Below are positions 1 to 10,844 of a DNA stretch of 64,000 nucleotides, one piece after another. Each line of letters begins with the position of its first letter. Position 1 is the stretch's first letter. Made by a program: the position numbers and the translations under genes. The notes beneath the pieces are model-generated. The model made no database searches and was not told where the DNA came from. It saw only the letters and a list, made by a program, of their open reading frames with translations. The stretch is from Limnanthes douglasii subsp. nivea. Lineage: Eukaryota > Streptophyta > Magnoliopsida > Brassicales > Limnanthaceae. The stretch is from the NCBI GenBank assembly GCA_036936605.1, contig JAUPFV010000002.1, positions 160,820,813 to 160,884,812 of the forward strand, read 5' to 3'.

Positions 1-35
1 GATGTTGTTGGGGAATTCAAAGGATTGTGAATGTA

Positions 36-173
36 TTATTTGTAGTGGCTGGTTGTCCAACTTTTTACAATTCCATCTTAGGTAGATCTTGGCTATCGAG
101 GATGCATGGTGTTACTTCAATAGTTCACCAATGCTTAAAATACACAGTCAGATGCCAGGTAGAAGTTATTTGA
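36..173 (+). pseudogene. Protease C-terminal fragment (element A)
   Basis: One open frame of about 46 codons reads LFVVAGCPTFYNSILGRSWL followed by SRMHGVTS. This is the hallmark end of the aspartic protease in plant gypsy polyproteins (Y-N-x-I-(L/F)-GR-x-WL), the strand and helix after the flap. The same block occurs at 14190-14310 (minus) and 48620-48680 (plus). The catalytic D-T-G part would lie before base 1 and is not in the window. The frame ends at a stop near 173. Confidence 0.75.
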
Positions 174-239
174 AACAGCCAAAAAGTGACTAGAGAATGC
201 TATATTACTGCCCTTGCCCCAAAGGCGTTGGATGTGTGA

Positions 240-1330
240 CAACTAAGATAAAATAACAATTTTTTTAGTCCTATTCAGATTCGAGAAACATAGATAATCC
301 AAGAGAAACTCTTATTGCAATTATTCAAGTTGAAGAGGTTGAGTTACACAATTTTCCAATTGGGAAATCTATTAGGATTGGAGCTAACTTGCCATTAGAT
401 AAAGGAAAAATTCTTGTAATTCTTGTCCAAGAACTTGCATGTATTTTCTTGGTGTAATAAAGATGTAACATGGGTACTAACGAGCATCGTTTTTCAAAAG
501 CTGGCTGTAGGATCCGGTATGTGCCCTACCATACAGAGACAAAGAGTGTTTTCTGCAGAAAAGTCTGAAGCTATTGTCAAAGAGGTATCATGCTAACAAA
601 AGTAGGGCATATTCAGAAGTTTCAGTACATGTTGTGGACTACTAGTCCACTACTTTTGAAAAAGAAGAACGATAAATGGTAGTTGTCCTTTGATTTTACA
701 TACCTAAACATGGCTTGTTCGAAGGATCAATTCCTTGTCCCTCGAATACATCAGTTGATAAATTATTTATGGTAATAAGCTATTATTTTTCATGGATGCA
801 TTTGCTATGTATAATCGGATACATGTGGATCTGAAGGACCATGATAACACTACATTTATCACTGATAAGGGGCTGTATTATTATAAGGTCATGCTTTCCG
901 GTTTAAAAAATGATGGGGTTACTTACCAACGTCTGGTGAATAAAGAATTTGCCAACCATATTGGAAGAAATGTTGAGGTTTATATTGATGATATGATAGT
1001 AAAGAGTTTGAGGGATGAGGATCGCTTGCTTGATCTTAATTTTTTTTTCTCTTACTTGGAAACTATCAATTTGAAGTTAAATCTAGAGAAGTGCACATTC
1101 AAGGTACGATCCAGAAATTGTTTGGGGCATGCTATACGTGAGAAATGGACAAAAAAGATGGACTAGCACAACTAAATGCATTGCTTGCTATAGACCATCC
1201 CAGATCAACAAAAGGAGTCCAAATATTGACTTGAAGGCTGGCAACATTAAACAGATTTATATCAAGATAATCGGATAAGTGTGCACCATTCTTCCAAGTA
1301 TTAAGAAATGCTTAGGAATTTAATTGGTCT
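240..1330 (+). pseudogene. Linker and reverse transcriptase (element A), broken
   Basis: After a poorly preserved linker, RT begins near 630 with LLKKKNDKW, a stop, then DFTYLNMACSKD (finger motif, normally VDF..LN.ACPKD). A frameshift near 770 moves the frame to 792-1166. That stretch holds FMDAFAMYNRI, the dipeptide region F(S)GLKN and the catalytic YIDD at 981-992. RT copies the element RNA into DNA in the cytoplasmic particle. The frame is lost at 1166 and thumb and connection residues follow in other frames to about 1330. Two or more frameshifts and several stops make it non-functional. Confidence 0.85.
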
Positions 1331-1384
1331 CCAAATTGTGTTAAGGAATTACTTAGGATAAAAATCATTTGTATTCACCCAAAA

Positions 1385-2213
1385 CTTTATCCAAACCAGT
1401 GATGGGAGAAAGGCTCTACATTTGCTTAGTTGTGTCCGACTATGCAGTGAGTGCAGTTTTGGTTCGAGAAGTTGATAATTACCCTTGCCCTATTTATTAT
1501 GTTAGCAAAAGTTAGTTGGATTCTAAAATATATATTTGAAAGTTGGAGAAATTAGCATTCGCTCGTGTGATTTAAACTATGAAGATGAGACTTTATTTCC
1601 AAGAAGATTCTGTTACTGTTTGAACCTTTTTTCCACTAAAAAGTATATTGCAAAAACCAGATGTGTCGAGTCGGATGACCACGTGGTGTGTGGAATTTGG
1701 GGATTACGACATTGATTTCACTCCTCGAACTACAATCAAAGCACAAGACGTAGCATATTTTCTGGTTGAATTCCATTTAGAACAACCACATGTCGAATCC
1801 CCTATTGAGAAGGTTATGGAAGAATGGGTACTTCGAACATATAAATGATCTAGTATGTTGGGCTATGAGGAAGGAATTTACTTGCTACCTCCCTTCAAAG
1901 ATTCAATGTACCTATAAATATATTTTGGTTTCAAGGCAACAAACAATGAAGCTAAGTATAAGGCAACAATAGTTTGGCTAAGACTTTCTCAAACATGTGG
2001 TGCCAAGAGAGTCTGATTGATAAGTGATTCATAATTACTCATACATCAAGCTCAAGGTTAATCTGAAGCAAGAAAAGAAAAATTGGTCAAATATCTGCAA
2101 GTGTTAAGGGAAATATCAACCTTTTTTAAATGTGTGGAATATGAACATGTACCAAGGGCTGAAAATGCAATGGCTGACTCTTTAGCTACTATTGCAAACT
2201 CCAACGTGTATCC
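1385..2213 (+). pseudogene. Double RNase H region (element A), broken
   Basis: The first RNase H, fused to RT, is seen at 1400-1640 (ERLYICLVVSDYAVSAVLV, then KLEKLAF) and ends in the linker 1648-1848 (MTTWCVEFGDYDIDFTPRT). A second RNase H follows at 1900-2206, with FGFKATNNEAKYKA, LISDS and HVPRAENAMADSLA in frames broken by stops. Two consecutive RNase H domains, the second of archaeal type, are known in plant Tat elements. The coding signal stops after SNVYPW near 2215, just before the LTR-like sequence. Confidence 0.75.
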
Positions 2214-2250
2214 ATGGATTTTGATATTGTTAAGTGTGAATCTTGTTTCT

Positions 2251-2960
2251 TGATAGAGAAATTAAAAGAGAGTGTTTAATTGTAGAGAGATAAAGTAAGA
2301 TAGAAGAAGTAGTATTAGTCTAATAAAAAAGTTTCACCATTTATTCATTGCCTCAACCTTTATTTATAAGCGCACCAGACTTATTCATGAGTAAATTACA
2401 CTTTAACCCCTATATTTACAAGTAGCCCCCCTAGTTAAACCATACAATTTATACATACAACCTTATTTGTATTAAATTTAGGCCTTCAATATTTCATATC
2501 ATTATCAGTAGCCCCCCATAGTTCTTATGAAGGTCAATGAATAAGAACTAGTTAACATTGGAAATCATGGTAGGTAAAAACATTTATTTGCAAAAATCTA
2601 ATTTGCTTGGAATTAAATCTTCTCATCTCCTTGTCAAAAAGATTTATTTCAACAGTTGTTGTCCTCAAATAAATACACATTCAGATTTTGCCTCGAATAT
2701 AAATTATTTGTCAATTGATTCAAGAATGTTAAGTCATATACTTGTTTTCCTCGAATAAACTTGTACTTATGTTCACTTTGAAGCTGGTTTGAGCCTGTGT
2801 TCCTGCTTCGTATATTCATATATAGAATCATTAGCTATCCTTTTTGTAACGGTTGGAAATGTTTGGAATAGTCTAGTATGCATGCAATGACCCACTAGGC
2901 CTGCCATTAAGTTTGAAAACTAACAGGTGTCACATTGAGTAACCGTACCTTCCCTCTTTC
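2251..2960 (-). repeat. LTR-like sequence (3' LTR of element G, minus orientation)
   Basis: This stretch aligns by eye with 6345-6965 and 58200-58800. Shared blocks are an A/G-rich start, a TATA box on the minus strand next to a C-C-A-G-A-C-T-T-A block (plus strand 2359-2390), and ATTATCAGTAGCCCCC followed by TAGTTCTTATGAAGGTCA near 2500-2535. The minus-strand TATA reads TATAAATAAA (2359-2368). An AATAAA on the same strand lies about 20 bases beyond. That U3-R order supports an LTR read leftwards. Exact ends are not fixed because no second copy of this LTR is in the window. Confidence 0.55.
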
Positions 2961-3021
2961 TATCCAATAATCATCATCACCTTTCCAACTACTCTAACCA
3001 CTTTCTCTTTCTCCTCTCATT

Positions 3022-3029
3022 TATAAATA
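3022..3029 (+). promoter_or_regulatory. TATA box of the antisense ORF (element G)
   Basis: TATAAATA lies 220 bases upstream of the first plausible ATG of the plus-strand ORF, after a C/T-rich stretch. The identical octamer sits at the same place in the two sister copies (7027-7034 and 58878-58885). It is oriented away from the minus-strand TATA of the adjoining LTR. Confidence 0.5.
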
Positions 3030-3248
3030 ATTCTCTTACTTATTATTTTTCAAACACAAATACCTTCTAGTGAGAGAAAGTTGCGTTTACCTGAGAAAAT
3101 CCCCAACTACCTCACATGAAACTTAATTTCTTGGTTATCCTCATCTGAAAACCCAATTTCTTGGCTACCTTCACCAGAAAACTCATATTTCCCAGTCAAC
3201 CTTTAAAATTTATGAACTAATCTTGAAGATCTTTCTTCATTTTATTTT

Positions 3249-6200
3249 ATGAAAAAATCCATAGCTACTAAAAAATTTGTATTTGGCATGTACGATTACT
3301 TGTGCATTAGTGAGAGGGCTGCTGAATATAAAGCTACAGGAGTAATAGAAACTCTCTTTAATTTTTAACTAAAACCATTTTTTATGGTAATTTCAACCCC
3401 AATCAAAGTTCCCATGAGTTTCAAATTTTATCCAGCCCAAAAAGAATCCACTCACCGAAATGTTCTCGACAATCATCTTTACCACCACAACTTCAACACC
3501 TTTTACCAGCAAATTCCTCACAATCAACGCTTCGAAATTCCATTCCAGCAGTTTCTGGTTCCACATCTGCTTCTCTTCAGAAGGACCAGAACTTTCATCA
3601 CCCATCAATTCTGATCCACCTTGAGCATTATACAAGGAGACTCCTCAGATTCAACCAAAAGATCATCTCTCCCAATGACTTCCAATTAAAAAGAAAGAAT
3701 TCATAACTGTGGCAGACCTCGAGGCTGATAACACTTCACAAAATTCAGCTCAAAACATCACAAATAACTCTACACCACCATCTCCTCCCCTGACAAACAT
3801 TGTTGATACTAACGTGGAGTCACAACAAACTCCCTCAAATACTCAAGAAGAAAATCGATCATCGAACCCCAATCCTCCTTAACTAATAGACAAAGTTTCT
3901 AAAGAAAAAGCTGATTCAGAGGTAACTATGTCAAATTTCGAGGCTAAAGAAAATGGGGCTACAACTGATTCTGAAGATGATACTTCGAAGAATGGGCACC
4001 GAGAAAAAAGAAAAGAAAAAGAAGGCTCCAGTTGAAATTCTTGAGGATGTTGCTCCCTGAATAAGTGTGAATTTAAAACTATTCCTCCCCAAATACATCA
4101 TGGCGCTGAAAAAATGTGCCATATATTTATTATAGTGAAGTTTAAGCTAGTCGTCTTTTAATGCAATGGGGAATGGCAGAAAACATAACGCTTTGACTAT
4201 CAAAAGAGGGGGAAACTCGACTTGATTCTGGAGAAGATGAATTGGTGGTCTATCTTGAGATCATCAATTAGGGTCTTCGGTTCCGACTAGATCTGATGAT
4301 AGTGGAGTACTTCGAAATCCTAGACCCATGCCCTAAATAAGAGACACTGAATTTGTGATTAACACTCTTGTCAGTGATTGTGGATTCTAGACTAAGCGAA
4401 ACCCCTCTCTCTATCAAAGACTTCCCCGCCATGACTGGACTTTTGAAGGGACTGGTACTACCCTTATACTACCCAAAACTTGTGGACGATTTCAAAATAA
4501 TTGACGATATGCTTAAAGTTGATAAATTATGGAAGCAAAAGTTTGTTTTCATATCTGGAGCTTGGGAGAATAGGAAAGAAATATCCGAAGAGAACCCTTC
4601 AAAACTCAATCTTGCTTGAAGAAGAAACAATGAGTTTTCTCATCTTTTATTTTGATATTTTATAACTTGAATTATTTTTTCACATGTATTGCTACTATAG
4701 TAAGGAATTTCGAAGAAGTAGAATAGTCGCAAGAAAGATGCAAAATATATTTTTGCCAAGTTGGCCACTTGGGCAGAAAATGAATGGGGCAATGGGTTCC
4801 ACTCAGCTTGTCTACCCATAAACTTCACCAATAGTAATTTGTGGAGGATCTACCTAGGCGCCAACCTCCCTGAAAATTTAATAGAGCCACCAAACCCGGG
4901 TATTGTTATAAAAAAATTGATAACACCTGATGATGGTAAGGTTACTTTGCATGTGCAAAACAAAACTGACAATCATCTGACCTTGAAAAAGAAAGGGAAA
5001 AAGAAAAAAGTAGCTAGTACATCTGGTGCTAGCCCTTCAATTAATCTAAAACCACAAAAGAAGAATACTAAGACCAAATGGAAGGCAACTAAAACTAACC
5101 TTCCAACAATCGAAGAAGGAGTCAAGGCTGAAGCTTCTTAAGAAAGAAAGAAAACTACCACCTCATCGAAAACTCCACAAGCTAAGAGAGCATGAAAGAA
5201 TGCTGATAACTTTCTCAGAAGTTCCTCCTCCCGAAGATGAAAAAAACTACAATGGAAGATCACCGAAGAGAAACTACAATGGAGGATCACCGAGGAAATG
5301 ACCATTTTATTCCCGACGAGCGCATCAGTACAAAGGAACTTCAAGACCTCTACCAAGATATGTATTTGAGGGTCTAATAGATATAAAAACAACTTCAACA
5401 AATTGGCCATCAGTTTACTGCTTGTCTTTTAGTTGAAATTCTGATTTCAAATCTTCGCCTGGCTTTCTCATCTTCTACTCTTATGTATTACCATAATCAA
5501 AGGTTCATACCTATCCAAGAGCCACCTGAAGAAGTTTTACTTGCACTGCAGCCTTTTTCCAATCTTGAAACAGCAGCAAAACAATCGTGCACAAATGTAA
5601 ACTCTACTCGAAGCCATTTGGAAAACATGACTAAAGATCTGGTCCAATATAACACAAAAGTTGTAGAGAAAAAGATGAGAGAAATATTTTGCAAACAAAT
5701 TGAGGAACAATTTCATGTATTCCTGGCTGACTAAGGTCAGAATTTAATAAAGGATCCATCCACCTCAAATGCTATTTATGCTATGTGCATGATTAAAAAC
5801 AAAAAGAGCTCAAGACTTCCCATCAGACTCAAATGGATGAACTTAGAGCTAAACATGCCATGAAGATATGCAAGGAGTAGAAAAGATACTCCTCTCTTTA
5901 AGATTCTCTGAACAAGAGAGAATGAGGAAAAAGAAGAAGGTGAGTGATGATATGGCTGCACGCAAGATAACACTCAAAGAATAAGAACAAACTACTGTGC
6001 AAATTTCCAAAACTCAGTATGGACGGGACACCCTAGTTGCAATAAAAAATGTCGAGGAGCAACAAACAATTACTTTACTCCGCGAATTTCATACAGTGTT
6101 CCCAAAAATAGACATGTCAAGCTTTTGGGAATTAATCCCCATAGATAATCGTCCTAGTGAAGCCTTCAACCCTGTTCCAACTGACTCTTCCGAAAAGACA

Positions 6201-6275
6201 TAATCAGATGAAAATGAAGATGCCACTGAGCAAGAAGAAGATTTATCTGAAGAGAACTCCGAAGATAATGATTGA
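3249..6275 (+). pseudogene. Antisense extra ORF of Tat-type element (copy in G), broken
   Basis: Reads opposite to the pol of its element. Conserved blocks shared with 7188-10152 and 59040-62010 are: an N-terminal YDYLCISERAAEYKA (about 3285-3330); LVVYLEIIN-stop-GLRFRLDLMIVEYFEIL near 4235-4320; LPLYY..LVDDFKIIDDML and KQKFVFISGAWEN (4460-4575); W..NEWGNGFHSA (4765-4810); a Lys-rich stretch (4980-5100); PPEEVLLALQPFSNLETAAK to SHLENM (5515-5635); and a charged coiled coil with LLREFH..FP, ending acidic at the TGA at 6273. The GLRF(P)L block resembles the plant 'putative gypsy type transposon' family (Transposase_28). Molecular function is unknown. Several stops and frameshifts interrupt it. 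Confidence 0.65.
4630..4700 (+). other. Intron-like insertion in antisense ORF (donor mutated)
   Basis: Protein similarity to the sister copies stops after NPSKLNLxW.(S/N)N and resumes after this 71-base T-rich stretch. It ends in CTACTATAG (acceptor-like), and the following bases match the sister exon (TTCGA, then a Lys-rich helix). The first bases read ATGAGT where the copy at 8445 has GTAAGT, so the donor GT has become AT. Confidence 0.5.
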
Positions 6276-6345
6276 TTGTTGTTTCTTTTTGTCTGTATTT
6301 TGAAGTCATCTTTTGTTGATGATGACTTATTTTTATGAATTCTTA
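6276..6345. other. Short 3' flank of the antisense ORF
   Basis: T-rich sequence resembling the flanks after the sister ORFs (10153 onward and 62011 onward). It stops after about 70 bases, without the minisatellite, where the LTR-like sequence of element F begins. This is the inferred insertion point of F. Confidence 0.4.
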
Positions 6346-6965
6346 AATTCTTGGTGGTGAATTAATATATGGATTTCCTAAGTATAATTGAGAGAAGTAA
6401 ATAATGTAGAAAGAAGTAGATTTTAGAGAGAAAAAGACAAATAACAAGATTGATTTATCACAAAATTTAGAGAGGTTTATTTCATCATCCTTTTCATATA
6501 GAGGTGCCAAGACTTAGCTTAAACTGAAACATTTAAAAAAAGGTTTAATTATACGTTAGTCCCTAACTAAAACATAAAGCTCTAATTCCCTTCTCTGATT
6601 ATAAAATCTGTAATAACAAGTTTTATTCCTTTACATTTTAGTTCTGGAAGTTCTATTTCCTTATCAGTAGCCCCTTAGTTCTTATGAAAGTAAATAAATG
6701 AGAACTAAATAGTATCTAAAAACTTGGAAGTGAAGAAAATCCCTTTTATCCACAATTCAAACTTCTCTAAACTTGTTGTTTTCATGCATCAAATTATTTA
6801 ATATGAAACCATTTCTTTATACCAGTTTCCATGATTCAAAGCTGAGGCTAAAGAGATGATGATACCCTGAATATTAAGTCTATATCTAGGGAAACTGTAA
6901 TTCCCTAGGCACTAAGTGTCTAGAGCTATAGCGTGACAAATTTTAAATTCTTATCTAAGCAACTG
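6345..6965 (-). repeat. LTR-like sequence (3' LTR of element F, minus orientation)
   Basis: Shares with 58200-58800 the sequence TAGAGGTGCCAAGACTTA next to a minus-strand TATA-like site (plus strand 6491-6500). It also has CTTATCAGTAGCCCC (6660 region) and the TAGTTCTTATGAAAGT block. A C/T-rich stretch follows at 6975-7025, as expected for the complement of a polypurine tract beside a 3' LTR. The ends are approximate; no terminal TG/CA pair could be fixed. Confidence 0.55.
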
Positions 6966-7026
6966 TTTCAAATTCTATCCAATCACTTTCCACCTCTTCC
7001 TCTTCTAGATATTTCTTTTTTCTTCC

Positions 7027-7034
7027 TATAAATA
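7027..7034 (+). promoter_or_regulatory. TATA box of the antisense ORF (element F)
   Basis: TATAAATA after a long pyrimidine stretch, 161 bases before the ATG at 7188. The octamer and its setting are conserved in the other two copies (3022 and 58878). A purine-rich GAGAGAGAAA leader follows in this copy and in the 58.9-kb copy. Confidence 0.5.
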
Positions 7035-7187
7035 CTTTTGGGAACCATTGTTTGGTTCACAAACATAATTTCTTGAGAGAGAAACTGTAGAAACTAACAA
7101 ATCTTTGGCTACCTTCATCGACTTCTTCAATCTGCTGGCTACCTTTACCAGAAAACTCATATTTTCCGTTCAATCTTCAACCGGTTT

Positions 7188-10152
7188 ATGAGAAATCATC
7201 CGAGAACTAGAAGATCTAAAGCAAAAATTCCTAAAAAGACCAGTTCTCTGGAACCAAGCAACAAAGTCTTCAGATCATATGATTGCATCTGTATAAGCGA
7301 AATATCAGAAAAATACAGAGCATCTAGACTAATAAGCAACACTCCTCGAGGTTTATCTACAAATACATTCTATTACGATAACTTCGAGCCTACTAAAACT
7401 CCTTTTTTCACATTCTCCTCTTGTAAAAGAAAGTTAGTCATCAAGAACTCGAACACCAAAATACCTCGAATCCCACCTTCTCTTACCAGATCACCTCCTC
7501 AAATCAATCGTGAGGTGACTAAATCTTCTTCAAATAAATCCGAAGAGACTTCTTCTTCAACTTATCATGAGCCCCATCGTCCATTGCGCAAGGAAACAAA
7601 AACTTACCCTCCTCAAACTCCAAAAAGAAAAACTTTCATAGCTATGGGTGATGATGTCGATGTCACTTCGAATATTGACGTTGCTTCGAATCCATAAACC
7701 ACTTCTCCTATCCAAAGAGAGATTGTTGAGACATCAACAACGTCTCAACAAAATATCTCAAACAACCTGCCTCAACTGGTGGACGAGGCATCCAAAAAAT
7801 AAATTGATTCTAAAGCTATGCATTCAAATAACAAAGCTGAAACATAAGAAGGAGCTTCGAAGGAATCAGAGAGTGAAAAATAAGAAAAAAGAAAACTCCT
7901 GTCACAATATCTGGCGAGTGCATCAGTTGGTGAAAAATTGAGACCTCTTGAAGCATATTATATCTTGGCTTTAAAAAATGTTCGTTACACATAAAACTAA
8001 TAGAGCCAAACAGCTGATCTGAAAAGGCAATGGGGAATGGGAGACAATATTATACTTTGTCTTCCCAAAGACGGAGAAACACCTTTGGATTGCAAAAAGG
8101 ATAAGTTGGTGGTCTACCTAGAGCTTCTGAATCTGTGTCCAACCCAGATGACACCAAGTCATTGGTTCTCTTTGATTTCTTTGATCATGGCTTCTTGGCT
8201 TCTCGACTGTCCAAAATTCCCCTCTGTATCCAGTACTTCATTTCTTTAACCAAATTGTCAAAAGGACCATTACTTCCATTATATTACCTAACAATGGATG
8301 ATGATTTGAAGATCATTGATGACTTGCTGGAGGCAGACAAATTTTGGAAGCAAAAATTTGTCTTCATCTCAGGAGCTTGGGAGAATGGTAAAGAAATTTC
8401 CGAAGCCAACCCATCTAAATTGAACCTTGTGTGGAGGAGTAATCGTAAGTTCTTTTATTCAATTACCTCGAATTATACTTCCAACAAATATTCTCATTAT
8501 TTCTTATCAAATTCTGTGTTCTATGTAGCAATTTCGAGGCATTACAAGCTTTGTCGAAATGATGCCAAAGAAACTTTCATCAAACTTACAAATTGGGCTG
8601 AAAAAGAATGGAACAATGCATTTCACACAGCCTTCCAACCTATTAACTTTCTCAACCACCATTTGTGGAGAATAAGCTTGTGAGCTTCTCTCCCTGAAAA
8701 TCTAATAGAGCTTCCAAACCCTTTGCATGCTGTCAGAAGGTTAGTTCATCCTGACTGTAAATTATTTATGCCCGTTCAAAATAGGTTGGATAGCCACCTT
8801 CCCAAAAAGAGGAAGGAGAAAACGAATAAAAAAGAAGCTAGCACATCTGGTGCTAGCCCTTCAGAAGATTCGATGCTTAAGACTTCGAAGAGAAAAATAA
8901 TTGAAAGTAACCTTCCCACAATCAAAGAAGAAGTAGAAGAAGGAGTGAAAGGTGGGCCATCTTCAAAAAGGAAGAAAACATCCGCTCCATAAAAAAAAAA
9001 GACACTGCTAAAATGACTCCTCAAAAGAAAGGAAAAAATAAAACTGTGCAAACCGTCGAAGAAGTACCGTCTAATGGTGATAAAATTATGGTTGTGAAAA
9101 GTCAGCAAGGTCAGTAAAAAGAAAATGAAGAAGATGCTAAAGATGTTGGCACTCAACAAGGGGAAACTGTTTCAGACAATGATCGAGGTGATGACCACGT
9201 TGATCCTGATAGCTTTATCAACTTTGATCAATCTCAAGAGCTTGTTGGAGCTGAACGTCCAATCATTCAGGAAATTCAAGATCCACTACATAATCTTGGT
9301 AAAAATCCTGCTCGTGTTATTTCCAAAGCAATATCTCATGAAGTTTATTTTCCTACAACCTCCCTTGCTCTCGTACCTCGTCCTAGCCCAATAGTCATCC
9401 CTCCTAAGGAGCCATCCGAAGAAGTTGTAGCTGCTTTTCAATCTTTTGCCGATCTTGATGATGCAACACAAAAAATATCCAACAAAATCGAATCCTCTCG
9501 AAGTCCATTAAAACACATGGCAAAAGAAATGGTTCGCCACAAGAAAGTTGTTGTTGCTGAAAAAATGCATGAGAAACATCTTCAGTGGACTCGTGGAAAA
9601 GCAGTTTCATGGATTTCAAATGGCCAAATCTGAATTTCTTAAACGACTTAACTATCTCAAGAATCACCTCAGATTTGTGCATAAAAAAGAAAAAGAGGAT
9701 CTCAACACTTCTCACCAAAATAAAATAGATAAACTCAAATCCAAACGTTCTGAGGGTTCACTTCAGAGAAGCAGAAATCCGATGATCTTCAAGTTTCACT
9801 TAAGCGGATTGAATAAGAGAAAAAAAAAATTGACTGAGGATATGACTGCTCTCAAGGCTCAATTCGAAGAAGAAAAGAAGCTTGTTGTTACCGCTGTTGA
9901 TAATGAATGTGCAAAAGACATGCTAGCAGCTATCACAAATGCCAAAGAGCAAAGATCCATTAACCTTCTTCGCGAAATTCATGCTTCATTTCCTAAAGCT
10001 AAACTCTCCAAATTTTGGAGTGAATTCCCATCGAAAGTCATCCTAGTGAAGCCTTTGACCTTGTTCCTGACTTGTCATCCGAAGAAGTAGAATCATAGGA
10101 AAGTGTTTCTGATCAAAGGGAAACTTCTGAAGAAAGCTCTGAACACGAGTAA
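7188..10152 (+). pseudogene. Antisense extra ORF of Tat-type element (copy in F), broken
   Basis: This is the best copy. ATG at 7188 opens 169 codons, rich in Arg, Lys and Ser, with SYDCICISEISEKYRASRL near residue 30. After stops at 7696-7980 the frame continues as WGMGDNIILCLP, LVVYLELLN (with a deletion of the GLRFPL block), LPLYYLTMDDDLKIIDDLLE and KQKFVFISGAWENGK (8270-8400). Next come an intron-like segment, NWAEKEW, a Lys-rich region with SGASPS (8790-8985), PSEEVVAAFQSFADLDDA (9415-9470), then a coiled coil (9630-10000) with LLREIHASFP, and an acidic end at the TAA at 10150. The GTAAGT splice donor is intact. DNA- or RNA-binding by the basic parts is possible but not shown. At least four stops and a late frameshift near 10030 disable it. 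Confidence 0.7.
8445..8528 (+). other. Candidate spliceosomal intron in antisense ORF
   Basis: An 84-base AT-rich stretch begins GTAAGT and ends TTCTATGTAG, inside the conserved protein block between NLVWRSN and ISRHYK. Its length is a multiple of three with no stop, so the frame stays open with or without splicing. The protein homology in the sister copies is continuous only if the stretch is removed. The same position is occupied at 4630-4700 and 60385-60461. Confidence 0.6.
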
Positions 10153-10451
10153 CTTTACTATCTCCGTTATGTGCCTGTCATTCAATCATTGTAATATTTT
10201 GTTTTCGATATATGCTTTTTTACTTGGCATTTTAAAAAATTACTTTGTTCCCATCAAATCGTATTAAATGCAAAGGCTTTGTTTATCATTTATTTTCATA
10301 ATTGAAAATTGCCTCGAAATTTTGCTTATATTATAACCCTTATAAAAATACATCGAAGTGGAAATATTCATTTAACTTCATTGGTGTATTTAAATAATAC
10401 TAACACCTTAAATATACTAACACATTTTGGATATCACCTCAAATATTATAG
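10153..10451. other. 3'-UTR spacer between antisense ORF and minisatellite
   Basis: T-rich, no coding signal. The last 100 bases contain sequence loosely like the 35-bp unit (AATATACTAACAC, TCAAATATTATA), so the array may once have started further left. Confidence 0.4.
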
Positions 10452-10591
10452 TTCGTTTAGAGAACACAATATTTCGAATATGACAGTGCGTTTAGAGAAC
10501 GTAGCACTTCCAATATTACAGTGCGTTTAGAGAATGTAGCAATTTGAATATTACATTGCGTTTCGAGAATGTAGCAGATTGAATCTGGTTG
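10452..10591. repeat. 35-bp minisatellite in 3'-UTR (element F)
   Basis: Four units start at 10452, 10487, 10522 and 10557, exactly 35 bases apart. Each reads T(G/T)CGTTTAGAGAA, then GTAGCA or a variant, then a TTCGAATATTACAG-like tail. The same unit at exactly the same period occurs in element H (62266-62440). Tandem repeats in the 3'-UTR are a known feature of Tat elements. Confidence 0.85.
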
Positions 10592-10633
10592 TTTCTTCGA
10601 AAAGTATACTCAACACTCCATAATATTATACTC

Positions 10634-10680
10634 TTGGTCAACATCAAAGATGATCAGTCTTTGACTAGTTACCAAAGTAG
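10634..10680. repeat. Conserved hairpin block beside the minisatellite (element F)
   Basis: TCAAAGA-TGATCAG-TCTTTGA (10644-10664) forms a perfect 7-bp stem with a 7-base loop. It sits inside a block of about 45 bases nearly identical to 62481-62525 in element H. The rest of the 3'-UTR is less conserved, so this piece may be under constraint or may simply be young sequence. Confidence 0.55.
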
Positions 10681-10844
10681 TTTAAACAAGCATTTGTAAA
10701 AAACCATTGGCCAAAGAATGCATTTTTATTCATAAGTTTGAATATTTACATAGCACCTCATTGAAACCTCACTGGGCCAACATGATAGGAAATAGTGTGT
10801 TAATTAGTCAAAGAAAATAATTTCAGAATACAACATAATTATTC

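Larger units (their letters stand above)
1..2250 (+). mobile_element. Element A: Ty3/gypsy (Tat-type) pol remnant
   Basis: A decayed plus-strand pol that enters the window already inside the protease. It runs through a linker, reverse transcriptase and two RNase H segments, and stops just after the second RNase H, where an LTR-like sequence of the opposite orientation begins near 2251. The order protease end, RT, RNase H, second RNase H is that of Tat-lineage gypsy elements. Many stops and frameshifts break it. No gag, integrase or LTR of its own is visible; the integrase was probably separated or lost when the neighbouring element inserted. Confidence 0.85.
2251..6345 (-). mobile_element. 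Left arm of element G: 3' LTR plus antisense ORF
   Basis: This block holds an LTR-like sequence in minus orientation and a plus-strand extra ORF. It has no tandem repeat or pol of its own and stops near 6345, where the LTR of element F starts. The pol at 14931-18880 starts abruptly in the same 3'-UTR sequence and lacks an LTR and extra ORF. I infer that both belong to one minus-strand element split by F. An alternative is a separate truncated copy. The same order (LTR, extra ORF) is repeated at 6345-10152 and 58197-62010. Confidence 0.6.

Noticed and set aside
8776..9159. A 127-codon minus-strand open frame, Phe/Leu-rich, looks like a membrane protein
   Set aside because: It is the complement of the Lys/Glu-rich part of the extra ORF in element F; similar false hydrophobic frames occur opposite the other copies.
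10452..10591. CRISPR-like array
   Set aside because: Units are contiguous with no unique spacers, and the setting is a plant retroelement 3'-UTR.
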